DNA of 64,000 nucleotides from Clostridia bacterium (GTDB taxonomy: Bacteria > Bacillota > Clostridia > Christensenellales > Aristaeellaceae). The stretch is from positions 1 to 64,000 of the forward strand of contig JAFYOR010000075.1 of assembly GCA_017547805.1 (NCBI GenBank), written 5' to 3'. Positions 9,232 to 17,062 of the stretch are shown one piece after another. Under the pieces are notes generated by a model. That model was not told the DNA's origin. It worked only from the letters and a program-made list of their open reading frames with translations, and did no database searches. Position numbers and translations under genes: made by a program. The first letter of the stretch is position 1, and each line of letters opens with the position of its first letter.

Positions 9232-10500
9232 TTAGTCCTCAAACGCCTCCGGATACACGTCATCCAGCGAGAACATATCCGCCGGGCGCTTTTCCCGGTT
9301 CATCCAGCGGCCATCGGTAAAGTCGGGGATGGAAACCGGCGCGCTGCCCTGCGCGATGGACGCTTCAGAAAGGCAGGTAATGCACATCCAGCTCGCCGCG
9401 TCGTATACGTCGATGGGGAAGGGACGATGGTTCTGGATCGATTCGACAAACGCGCGCATGACGAGGTAATCCATGCCGCCGTGTCCGCCGCGCAGGCCGA
9501 ACTCGCGGTATTCTTTCCAAAGCGGATGCTCGTAGTCCTTCATGTACTTCTGATCGCTCTCCCACTCATGCGCCCACTTCTTGGGATCGACTGGGGACAT
9601 GCCTTCAATGAAGATGCCTTTGTTATCCTCCTGCCAGACACCCTTGCTGCCCTGCACATAGCCGCCGCGGGAATACGGGCGGGGGAGGGTGCAGTCGTGC
9701 GTGAGCATGATCGTTTCGCCGTTCGCGCAGCGGATCATCGTCGTCACGATATCGCCCTGATTGAACGTTGCCTTGCAAAGCGCGGGATTGTCCTGACGAT
9801 GCTCTTTCAGCCATGCGTGCTCGCCAATGCCCTTGCTCGCCATCGAAACGAGGGAGAGCATGCGGTTGCCGCGGTTGAGGTTCAGATATGTGGCAATCGG
9901 ACCGAGCTCATGGGTCGGATACAGCTCGCCGTTACGGTGCATGAAGTTGCGCTGGCGGTAGTGGCCCGTCTTGTCGCCCTCGCCGATCTCGTCGCGCAGG
10001 TCATGCTGATAGCCGCCGCGGCAATGCACCAGCTCGCCGAAAATGCCCTGTTTGATCATGTTGAGCAGGGCCATCTCGGTATCGTTGTAGCAGCAGTTTT
10101 CAAGCAGCATCACGGGAACGCCGGTTTCCTCGCTCGTTCGCACCAGCTGCCAGCATTCATCCAGCGACGATGCGCCGCCGACTTCCATACCGGGGATTTT
10201 GCCGCATGTCATGGCGTCCACGGCGATGCGGATATGCGTTGTCCAGTCGGTCATGATCAGCACCGCTTCGACAGCTTCGCGGCGATTCACTTCACGATAA
10301 TCCGTCGTGCCGAAAGGCATAACGCCGCGGGCATCCGCGATGCGCTTCTGCGCCTCCTCAACGCGGTCGGCGAACACATCGCAGACTGCTACGATCTCCA
10401 CGTCTTCCATGGACAAGAGGAGCTTTAATTGCGGCATGCCGCGAAAACCCAGACCGATGACGCCGATGTTCAGCGTGCGTCCACAAGTACCCAGTTTCAT
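9232..10500 (-). CDS. Gfo/Idh/MocA family oxidoreductase
   Basis: 422 residues. The N-terminal Rossmann fold shows NIGVIGLGFRGMPQL, the NAD(P) loop, and an EAVLIMTDWTTH strand; the C-terminal domain is the alpha/beta Gfo type. Family members oxidise or reduce sugars, inositols or sugar derivatives. Near the C-terminus it reads YDAASWMCITCLSEASIAQG, common in members next to LplB transporters. GGAGGGATTTCAT sets the start. It has its own promoter and faces away from the transporter repeats, but its product plausibly serves the same sugar locus. Confidence 0.88.
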   Translation of the reverse strand: MKLGTCGRTLNIGVIGLGFRGMPQLKLLLSMEDVEIVAVCDVFADRVEEAQKRIADARGVMPFGTTDYREVNRREAVEAVLIMTDWTTHIRIAVDAMTCGKIPGMEVGGASSLDECWQLVRTSEETGVPVMLLENCCYNDTEMALLNMIKQGIFGELVHCRGGYQHDLRDEIGEGDKTGHYRQRNFMHRNGELYPTHELGPIATYLNLNRGNRMLSLVSMASKGIGEHAWLKEHRQDNPALCKATFNQGDIVTTMIRCANGETIMLTHDCTLPRPYSRGGYVQGSKGVWQEDNKGIFIEGMSPVDPKKWAHEWESDQKYMKDYEHPLWKEYREFGLRGGHGGMDYLVMRAFVESIQNHRPFPIDVYDAASWMCITCLSEASIAQGSAPVSIPDFTDGRWMNREKRPADMFSLDDVYPEAFED

Positions 10501-10538
10501 ATGAAATCCCTCCCTGAAAAGGAATAAATGCTGCTTTC

Positions 10539-10567
10539 ATGATAGCGCAATGACAAGTGAAATGCAA
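10539..10567 (-). promoter_or_regulatory. Sigma-A type promoter for the Gfo/Idh gene
   Basis: On the minus strand TTGCAT (10562-10567) and TATCAT (10539-10544) are 17 bases apart, about 40 bases upstream of the start codon. Confidence 0.6.
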
Positions 10568-10683
10568 GGTTCATTGGGGATTTCGTGCTTTATTGAAATA
10601 CTACTTGTACCAGCGCGAAGCGGAGAAGGGGTTTGGGGATAAAACCCCAAGCAGGTTTGGGTGGCAGCCCAATGCATCGATGT

Positions 10684-11071
10684 ACAGCCCACAAAAAAAC
10701 CGCCCTCCCAAAGGAGAGCGGTCTACTGCATCTGGTAATAGGAATACATTTGACTTTAGCCATAAAGAGAAATGAGATAAGCCGGGATTAGGCTCCGGAG
10801 CGCCCGTTGCGCGTGCGGAGCCGTTTGAGGCAAGGCGAAGCGAAGTGGGTATGGGCACAGCCCACAAAAAACCGCCCTTCCAAAGGAGAACGGCCTACTG
10901 CATCTGGTAATAGGAATACATTTGACTTTAGCCATAAAGAGAAATGAGATAAGCCAGGGTTAGGCTCCGGAGCGCCCGCTGCGCGTGCGGAGCCGTTTGA
11001 GGCAAGGCGAAGCGAAGTGGGTGTGGGCACAGCCCACAAAAAACCGCCCTCCCGAAGGAGAGCGGTCTTTT
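10684..11071. repeat. 172-bp tandem repeat carrying a duplicated terminator
   Basis: Two near-identical units (10684-10855 and 10856-11027) and a partial third (11028-11071) repeat with an exact 172-base period. Each begins CAGCCCACAAAAA, then a hairpin ACCGCCCTCC..GGAGAGCGGT, then about 130 bases including GGCTCCGGAGCGCCCG and GAGGCAAGGCGAAGCGAAGTGGG. The third, partial copy is the terminator of the minus-strand transporter operon. A reverse-oriented relative of the unit's second half lies at 30367-30447. Confidence 0.88.
11037..11070 (-). terminator. Terminator of the LplB/LplC/binding-protein operon
   Basis: On the minus strand the stem ACCGCTCTCC / GGAGGGCGGT is followed by TTTTTT, 34 bases after the stop codon of the binding-protein gene. 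It is the third copy of the hairpin in the 172-base repeats. Confidence 0.85.
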
Positions 11072-11103
11072 TAGCTATGCGGTTAGAAGATGTGCGTCTT
11101 CAA

Positions 11104-12666
11104 TTACCAGCCGTACTTCTCAGCATACTCTTCAACGACTTCGGTAGCCGCATCGTAGTAGGTGCTCATCGCACGGGCCTTCATCTCGGCGAACATGTCA
11201 GCCACCGGCTCCTTGCCGGAGATGATCTGCCAGTATTCAGCGTTGACGGCGAAAGCGGTGGTATCGGTGACAGCGGTATCTTCGATCAGCATCGGGCCAA
11301 CCTGCGGATAAACCGGGTTGTTGTTGCGGCCTTCACGAGCCTTGGTGTTCAGAGCCTTGGTCTCAGCGTTGTACTCGTCGAAGAACTCAACGTGATCATA
11401 CGCAGCCAGCTCGAAGCCCCAAGAGGTGAAGTGGGTGACCGGGATGCACGGATACTTGGTGGCGAGCACCGGCGGGTTGCCGTTCTCGTCGCGAACCTTC
11501 ACGATGGAGCCGTCCTCGTTGATGACGTAGTCTTCACCCTCGAGGCCCATACGCATGTACTTGCCGTCGGTGATCAGGTACTCATAGAACGCCAGGATGC
11601 GATCCATCTTTTCCTCGGTGATGTCCGGGTTGAACATGTTGGCGACCATGCAGGAGATGTAGCCTTCCATGCGGACTTCATCGCCCTTGTTGGTGCCCAT
11701 GGCCGGGATCATGTCAACGCGATCGAACGGGTTGCAGTCCGGGTTGGCAGCGCCGTAGTACTCGACGACGACGTTCTGAACCCAGTCAGCGTCAGCGTTG
11801 CGGACGCAAACGCCGAACATGTTGGAGGAGAACTTCTGCAGGCCGGTGGACCAGGTAGAAGCGCCGAAGTCCGGATCGATGGAGCCGTCTTCGTACATCT
11901 TGCGCAGCCACTCAAGAACCTTCACGTTCTCGTCGGCCAGAGCGCCGAAGTACCAGTTGCCTTCCGCGTCCTTGTTCCAGTAGCGGTTCGCGCTGCCGGT
12001 GGAAGCGAAGAAGTAACGCAGGGTGCCCATGCCGTCGCCGGTCAGGCCGTAGGTGTCATTCTTGCCGTTGCCGTCCGGATCGTTGTAGGTGAAGGCGTGG
12101 CAAACTTCATAGAGCTCTTCCCAGGACTTCGGCATTTCCATGCCAACAGCCGCCAGCCAGTCCTTGCGGATGAACAGGCCCTTGCGCTCGGCGAGGTAGA
12201 GGGTCGGGTCCGCGGAGTCCGGCTTCGGGAGGAAGTAGTAGCCGCCGTACATGTTCTTAACGAGCTGAGCAACGGCGTCGTTCTCCAGCAGGGTCTTGAC
12301 CGCCGGATACTTTTCGATCAGTTCCATCGGGATCTCGGCGACGAGCTCTTCCGGAATGAACTGGGTGATCAGCTGCGGATAGTACAGGATATCAGCAGTG
12401 AAGAAGTCCGGCAGGTTGCCGTCGACCGCCGCCAGCTGAGTGACGGTGAAGTCGTTGTTGTAGTAGTTCGTTTCGCTCTGGAGCAGATTGATGCCGAACT
12501 TGTCCTGGATCATCGCAGCCATCTTATCGGTCGCCGGATCCCAGGTGAACGGGGTGTCATCGCTGTCAACGACGATGTCGATGATCTCGCCATCGTACGC
12601 AAGAGCGGTGCCCACCAGAGTGGTCATGAGCACGAGGGCCATGATCAGGGTGAGAAGCTTTTTCAT
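11104..12666 (-). CDS. Extracellular solute-binding protein (family 1, LipO-like)
   Basis: 520 residues with signal peptide MKKLLTLIMALVLMTTLVG..ALA and no lipobox Cys at the cleavage site, which is unusual for a Gram-positive binding protein. The mature part has features of large type-1 sugar-binding proteins (EEKMDRILAFYEYL, KSWEELYEVCHAF, DPDGNGKNDTYGLTGDG). It lies downstream of the two permease genes on the same strand and would deliver an oligosaccharide to them. No ATPase gene is present; in this transporter class a shared MsmX-type ATPase encoded elsewhere is usual. Confidence 0.9.
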   Translation of the reverse strand: MKKLLTLIMALVLMTTLVGTALAYDGEIIDIVVDSDDTPFTWDPATDKMAAMIQDKFGINLLQSETNYYNNDFTVTQLAAVDGNLPDFFTADILYYPQLITQFIPEELVAEIPMELIEKYPAVKTLLENDAVAQLVKNMYGGYYFLPKPDSADPTLYLAERKGLFIRKDWLAAVGMEMPKSWEELYEVCHAFTYNDPDGNGKNDTYGLTGDGMGTLRYFFASTGSANRYWNKDAEGNWYFGALADENVKVLEWLRKMYEDGSIDPDFGASTWSTGLQKFSSNMFGVCVRNADADWVQNVVVEYYGAANPDCNPFDRVDMIPAMGTNKGDEVRMEGYISCMVANMFNPDITEEKMDRILAFYEYLITDGKYMRMGLEGEDYVINEDGSIVKVRDENGNPPVLATKYPCIPVTHFTSWGFELAAYDHVEFFDEYNAETKALNTKAREGRNNNPVYPQVGPMLIEDTAVTDTTAFAVNAEYWQIISGKEPVADMFAEMKARAMSTYYDAATEVVEEYAEKYGW

Positions 12667-12752
12667 GGGGTATTCCTCCTTGAAAAATAAGTGTTGCTAA
12701 ACTCCGGTTACACAGCCGGAGAATGGCGCGGAAAATGGGGGAGAGGGAGCGA

Positions 12753-13691
12753 TCAGCCCTTGACGGCGCCGATGGTCATGCCCTTCTCAAAGTACTTCTG
12801 GATGAACGGATAGATGACGACGACCGGGAGCGCCGTGGCGACGGCAGCGGCCATCTTCAGGCCCGTCTCATTCAGATAGATGCGCTTGCCGGAAGCGTCG
12901 CGCAGACCTTCCAGGTTTTGCATGTCGGCCGGCTTGGTTTCGCGCACGATGAAGTTACGGACGATCAGCTGCAGCGGATAGAGCTTTTCATCGCGCATGT
13001 AGAGCTGAGCGGAGAACCAGCTGTTCCAAAGGCCAACGGCAACGAACATCGCGATGGTCGCCAGCGTCGGGATGGACAGCGGGTAGATGATCTTAAAGAG
13101 GATAATGAACTCGTTTGCGCCGTCAAGCTTGGCGGATTCCTCCATGGAAACCGGCAGCTGCTTGAAGAAGGAGCGGCAGACGATGAAGTTGAAGACGGAA
13201 ACCGTACCCGGCAGGACCAGCGCAAGAAGATTATTGGAGAGCTTCAGCGTCTTGGTCATGTTGTAGTAGGTCGGAATGAGGCCGCCGGAGAAGAACATCG
13301 TGATCAGCAGATAGATCATGATGAACTTGTAACCGCGAAGCGAGGGCTTGGTCATGCCGAAAGCCAGCATCGAGGTGACCAGCGTGGAAAGGAACGTGCC
13401 CACGACGGTGATGGTGAACGTCACCAGATAGGCGCGCGGAATGAGCGGCGTGGAGAACAGGTATTTATATGCCTCCATCGTCGGCTCTTTGGGGAAGAGG
13501 ATGAACGCCTCGCGCATGTACTCCGCATTACCCGTCAGGGAGATGGCAAACACATTCCAGAACGGAAGGAGCATGATCGCGGAGAAGAGAACGAAGAAAG
13601 TAATGTTGCAGAAATCGAAGATCCGCTCGCTCAGCGGGAGCTTGATCTTGTTGCCGTTTTTATCGAGCTTTTCAGGCTTGAATCCAGCCAT
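12753..13691 (-). CDS. Carbohydrate ABC transporter permease (LplC/YtcP-like)
   Basis: 312 residues, six membrane helices. The EAA-type loop EESAKLDGANEFIILFKIIY contacts the ATPase. The C-terminus YPFIQKYFEKGMTIGAVKG is characteristic of the LplC/YtcP family. AGGAGGTACGCATTT precedes the ATG. It lies between the LplB-like permease (49-base gap) and the binding protein. Confidence 0.93.
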   Translation of the reverse strand: MAGFKPEKLDKNGNKIKLPLSERIFDFCNITFFVLFSAIMLLPFWNVFAISLTGNAEYMREAFILFPKEPTMEAYKYLFSTPLIPRAYLVTFTITVVGTFLSTLVTSMLAFGMTKPSLRGYKFIMIYLLITMFFSGGLIPTYYNMTKTLKLSNNLLALVLPGTVSVFNFIVCRSFFKQLPVSMEESAKLDGANEFIILFKIIYPLSIPTLATIAMFVAVGLWNSWFSAQLYMRDEKLYPLQLIVRNFIVRETKPADMQNLEGLRDASGKRIYLNETGLKMAAAVATALPVVVIYPFIQKYFEKGMTIGAVKG

Positions 13692-13740
13692 AAATGCGTA
13701 CCTCCTTGATTTGTTGTTGTTCTTTCAGCAGCGCTTCCGA

Positions 13741-14910
13741 TTAGAAGAAGCCTTCGCCATTCATCTTCTTGACAACGGCATTGCTGGTGAACAGGAGGAC
13801 GCAGTTAACGAGCTGCTGGAACAGACCGATGGCCGTAGACAGATCGTACTCGCCCTTGGAAACGCCCATGTCGTAGACGTAGGTGTCGATGACGCGCGCG
13901 ACGGTCGTTTCAGTCGCAGCCGTACGCAGGTTCATGATCTGGTCAAAGTTGGCGCCCATGACGGAGCCGACGTTGAGGATGAGCATCGTGGTGACGGAGA
14001 AGGCGATCGCCGGCAGGGTGATGTACCACACCTGCTGCAGGCGGTTTGCGCCGTCCAGATATGCCGCTTCGTACATCTCCTGATCAACGCCTGCGATAGC
14101 AGCCATGTAAATGATCGTACCCCAGCCGGCTTCCTTCCAGATCTGCGTGAAGTACAGCATGGGATAGAACATGTCCGGATCAGAGAGCAGGTTGATCGGG
14201 GAGACACCCATGGAGATGAGGATCTTGTTGATCAGACCGCTGGTGATGGAGAAGAGGGAGAAGAGCAGCGAGTACATGATGACCCAGCTGATGAAGTGCG
14301 GCAGATAGATAATCGTCTGGGTGATGCGGCGGTAGGTGTTGCTCTTGAGTTCGTTAAGCAGCAGCGCCAGCAGGATCGGCACCGGGAAGGTGATGGCCAG
14401 CTGGGAGATGCCGATAAAGAGCGTGTTGCCGATGACCTGACCGGCGATAGCGCGGCCGAAGAAGCGCTCAAAGTTTTCAAATCCGCACCACTGAGAGAAC
14501 ATGATGCCGGCCTTGACCTTGTAGTCCTTGAACGCCAGAATGATGCCGTACATCGGCATATAGCTGAAAACAAAAACGACCAGAAGGCCCGGAAGGATCA
14601 GCAGATACATGTACTTGTCACGCTTGAAATCGTGCTTGACAGGTTCAGCTGCATCGTGGAAGTAGGGGTGGAAGAAGAAGGCGATCAGGGTACCCAGCAG
14701 CATTGCACCGCCGATGCCGGCCACAATCGCGGGACCAAGACCATAGGTCATGAAATCCCACTTCTTGTTGCCGATAATGCCTGTGATGGCAACATACCAG
14801 ATGCCGCCGCCGGCAATAAGCAGCCCGGAAATTAAAGCCAGCAGTTTGAATACCGTTGCTGGACGGGTGCCGGAGGCCTTGCTGCCGGTAGGGGTCAGAG
14901 AGACCTGCAT
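13741..14910 (-). CDS. Carbohydrate ABC transporter permease (LplB-like) with N-terminal extension
   Basis: 389 residues from the ATG at 14910, which has AGAGGAGA upstream. The usual LplB core begins at about residue 93 (DKYMYLLILPGLL) and includes the EAA loop YEAAYLDGANRLQQVWYI. In front lie about 90 extra residues with two predicted membrane helices (around 20-45 and 55-75), not part of the roughly 310-residue family norm. First gene of a three-gene operon with its own sigma-A promoter. Confidence 0.9.
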   Translation of the reverse strand: MQVSLTPTGSKASGTRPATVFKLLALISGLLIAGGGIWYVAITGIIGNKKWDFMTYGLGPAIVAGIGGAMLLGTLIAFFFHPYFHDAAEPVKHDFKRDKYMYLLILPGLLVVFVFSYMPMYGIILAFKDYKVKAGIMFSQWCGFENFERFFGRAIAGQVIGNTLFIGISQLAITFPVPILLALLLNELKSNTYRRITQTIIYLPHFISWVIMYSLLFSLFSITSGLINKILISMGVSPINLLSDPDMFYPMLYFTQIWKEAGWGTIIYMAAIAGVDQEMYEAAYLDGANRLQQVWYITLPAIAFSVTTMLILNVGSVMGANFDQIMNLRTAATETTVARVIDTYVYDMGVSKGEYDLSTAIGLFQQLVNCVLLFTSNAVVKKMNGEGFF

Positions 14911-14991
14911 GGAATCATCTCCTCTTGTGTTTTCTTTCCCTGCCGAAAAACGGCGCACACAAAAAGCGTATGGGAAAGTTTGTCTGATCTT

Positions 14992-15020
14992 ATTATATTC
15001 AATTTGACGGTGATAGTCAA
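14992..15020 (-). promoter_or_regulatory. Sigma-A promoter of the LplB operon
   Basis: On the minus strand TTGACT (15015-15020) and TATAAT (14992-14997) are 17 bases apart, about 80 bases upstream of the permease start. The 319-base divergent region 14911-15229 holds this promoter and the one at 15141; no clear operator palindrome was recognised. Confidence 0.78.
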
Positions 15021-15140
15021 CCAAAATGTGAAGATGAGATATGTCGAATTTGCTAAACGGTTATAAAAGGTTTGTAATAATACGTGTATTCAAGTGGTCA
15101 AAACTCACAATAGAAATAGAAAGAGAGCGAGTGTTATTTA

Positions 15141-15169
15141 TTGACAGCGTATGGTGCGAACTTTATAAT
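15141..15169 (+). promoter_or_regulatory. Consensus sigma-A promoter of the glycosidase-like gene
   Basis: Perfect TTGACA (15141-15146) and TATAAT (15164-15169) with a 17-base spacer, 61 bases before the start codon. A full-consensus promoter suggests that expression is held in check by a regulator encoded elsewhere. Confidence 0.85.
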
Positions 15170-15229
15170 AAAGGCAGCAAAGACCGCTGAAATGCGGCAA
15201 TATCAAGGACAAAAGAAAGGCATGATCAT

Positions 15230-17041
15230 ATGAATCAGGTAACGCTCTGTGCCGACGCTTTTGTGACGGCATATGGAAAAACGTGGCATTTTGATGCGGA
15301 CAAAAAGGCGCATCTCAAGCTGAAGGGCGGCGTCGTGATCGACTTTGATACCGCTCGCATAATTGAAAAGACGGCGTTTAAGAGCGGTCTGGGCGACGGC
15401 GTTCGCACGCTGTATCATGGCTTTAAGGGCTATGAGCATCTGATGTTTGAAACGCAGGTGCTCGTCAACAGCACGACGGGCTATGTGGACTGCACGTTTG
15501 TTCCTCTTGATACCGACGGCGCGCCGATTGAAGGCGTTTGCTGGCCGCAGCCGCTGAAGGCGGATGAGCCGGGCAGCTATGCGGTGCTCAACACCATGCA
15601 GGGGCAGATCGTTCCCACCGACTGGCCGGCGGCGGTCTGTGAAAGAAAGATTTTTGAAGGCCAGATGGCGTCCATCAATGCGTATCTTCCCTGGTGGGGC
15701 GAGATTGCGCCGGACGGCGGTTATCTGTGCTATGTCCGTCAGGCATGGGATGCGGCGTACGACATTGAACATCCTGCCGGCGGCCCGACGCGCGTCTATG
15801 TCCGCCAGCTGCCCAGCCTGGGCAAGATGCGCTATGCGCGCACGGTGACGTACTGCTTCGTTCCCGCGGGCAGCGACTATGTGACGCTGTGCAAGCTTTA
15901 CCGCGCCATTGCCGATGAAGAGGGCAGACCGCGCACCCTGAAGGAAAAGGCCGCGCAGAACCCGAACGTCGCCAAGCTGGTCGGCTGCTGCGTGCTCCAC
16001 GTGGAAGGCAAGACCCACGTCAGCCCGGATTCTTACTATTATAATAAGGAAGAGCCGGAGAAGAACGATCGCCTCGTTCCCTTTGCGCATTGGGAGGAGC
16101 GCGTGAAGAAGCTGCACGCGATGGGCGTTGATAAGCTGTATCTGCATCTGGACGGCTGGGGACAGCCGGGCTACGACAACAAGCACCCGGACTACCTGCC
16201 CCCGTGCAAGGAGGCCGGCGGCTGGGAGGGCATGAAGTCCCTGTCCGACACCATGCAGGAGCTGGGCTACATGTTCGGCGTGCACGATCAGTACCGCGAT
16301 TATTACCTCGATGCGCCGACCTACGATCCTGATAACGCTGCGATGTACCCTGACGGTACGCTCTTTGAGCATGCGCGATGGGCCGGCGGTCGCCAGAACT
16401 ATCTGTGCGCGACGCAGGCGCTTGACTACGTGAAGCGCAACTTCAGCCAGCTCTTTGAAAACGGTATCCATCTGGAAGGCACGTACCTTGACGTGTTCAC
16501 CTGCAACGAGCTGGACGAATGCGCCAACCCGCGCCACCCGATGACCCGCCGCGAGTGCATCGATGCGCGCAACGCCTGCTTCCATTACCTGACGGCGCAC
16601 GGCGTCGTGCCGTCCTCCGAAGAGGTTAATGACTGGGCCGTGGGCGCGCAGGTCTTCTGTCACTGGGCGCCGTTCTACGGCGAGACGGCAATTCCGGTGC
16701 CGCTCTACACCCTGACGTATCACGACTGCGTGATTACGCCGTGGAAGATGGAGAAGGGCGAATACGGCCTGCCGGAGAACAAGAGCGGCTTCCTGTACTG
16801 CCTGCTGTGCGGCGGTATGGGTTACATGAGCGACTACGCCGAGGGCGAAGCGCTTGAGGAGAACATCCGTCAGTGGCGCGTGGTCTCCGAGCTGCAGAGC
16901 CACGTGGCGATGGAAAAGATGGTGTCCCACGAGTTTGTGAGCGAAGACCGCAATGTTCAGCGCTCCGCTTTCTCCGACGGCACCGTCGTTACCGTCGATT
17001 TTGCCAACGATACCTACGAAATCAAGTATCCTGAAAAATAA
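15230..17041 (+). CDS. Putative TIM-barrel glycoside hydrolase (DUF5696/GH101-like)
   Basis: 603 residues, no signal peptide, so cytoplasmic. An N-terminal beta domain (about 1-240) is followed by a barrel-like region: LYLHLDGWGQPGYDNKHPDY, FGVHDQYRDYYLDAPTY, GTYLDVFTCNELDEC and SSEEVNDWAVG, each a candidate for active-site Asp/Glu. The general look is that of DUF5696-type proteins found with LplB transporters, but I cannot assign a substrate. It is divergent from the transporter operon and 21 bases upstream of the DUF5107 gene, so the locus likely imports and splits a complex glycan. Confidence 0.72.
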   Translation: MNQVTLCADAFVTAYGKTWHFDADKKAHLKLKGGVVIDFDTARIIEKTAFKSGLGDGVRTLYHGFKGYEHLMFETQVLVNSTTGYVDCTFVPLDTDGAPIEGVCWPQPLKADEPGSYAVLNTMQGQIVPTDWPAAVCERKIFEGQMASINAYLPWWGEIAPDGGYLCYVRQAWDAAYDIEHPAGGPTRVYVRQLPSLGKMRYARTVTYCFVPAGSDYVTLCKLYRAIADEEGRPRTLKEKAAQNPNVAKLVGCCVLHVEGKTHVSPDSYYYNKEEPEKNDRLVPFAHWEERVKKLHAMGVDKLYLHLDGWGQPGYDNKHPDYLPPCKEAGGWEGMKSLSDTMQELGYMFGVHDQYRDYYLDAPTYDPDNAAMYPDGTLFEHARWAGGRQNYLCATQALDYVKRNFSQLFENGIHLEGTYLDVFTCNELDECANPRHPMTRRECIDARNACFHYLTAHGVVPSSEEVNDWAVGAQVFCHWAPFYGETAIPVPLYTLTYHDCVITPWKMEKGEYGLPENKSGFLYCLLCGGMGYMSDYAEGEALEENIRQWRVVSELQSHVAMEKMVSHEFVSEDRNVQRSAFSDGTVVTVDFANDTYEIKYPEK

Positions 17042-17062
17042 GCTGTCCGGGAGGAAGGAAAA

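Noticed and set aside
10684..11071. CRISPR array
   Set aside because: Only two full 172-base units, no short repeats with unique spacers and no cas genes.
11017..14835. Long plus-strand frames opposite the transporter operon
   Set aside because: They are antisense shadows rich in Val, Asp, Arg and His; the minus-strand genes form a textbook transporter operon.
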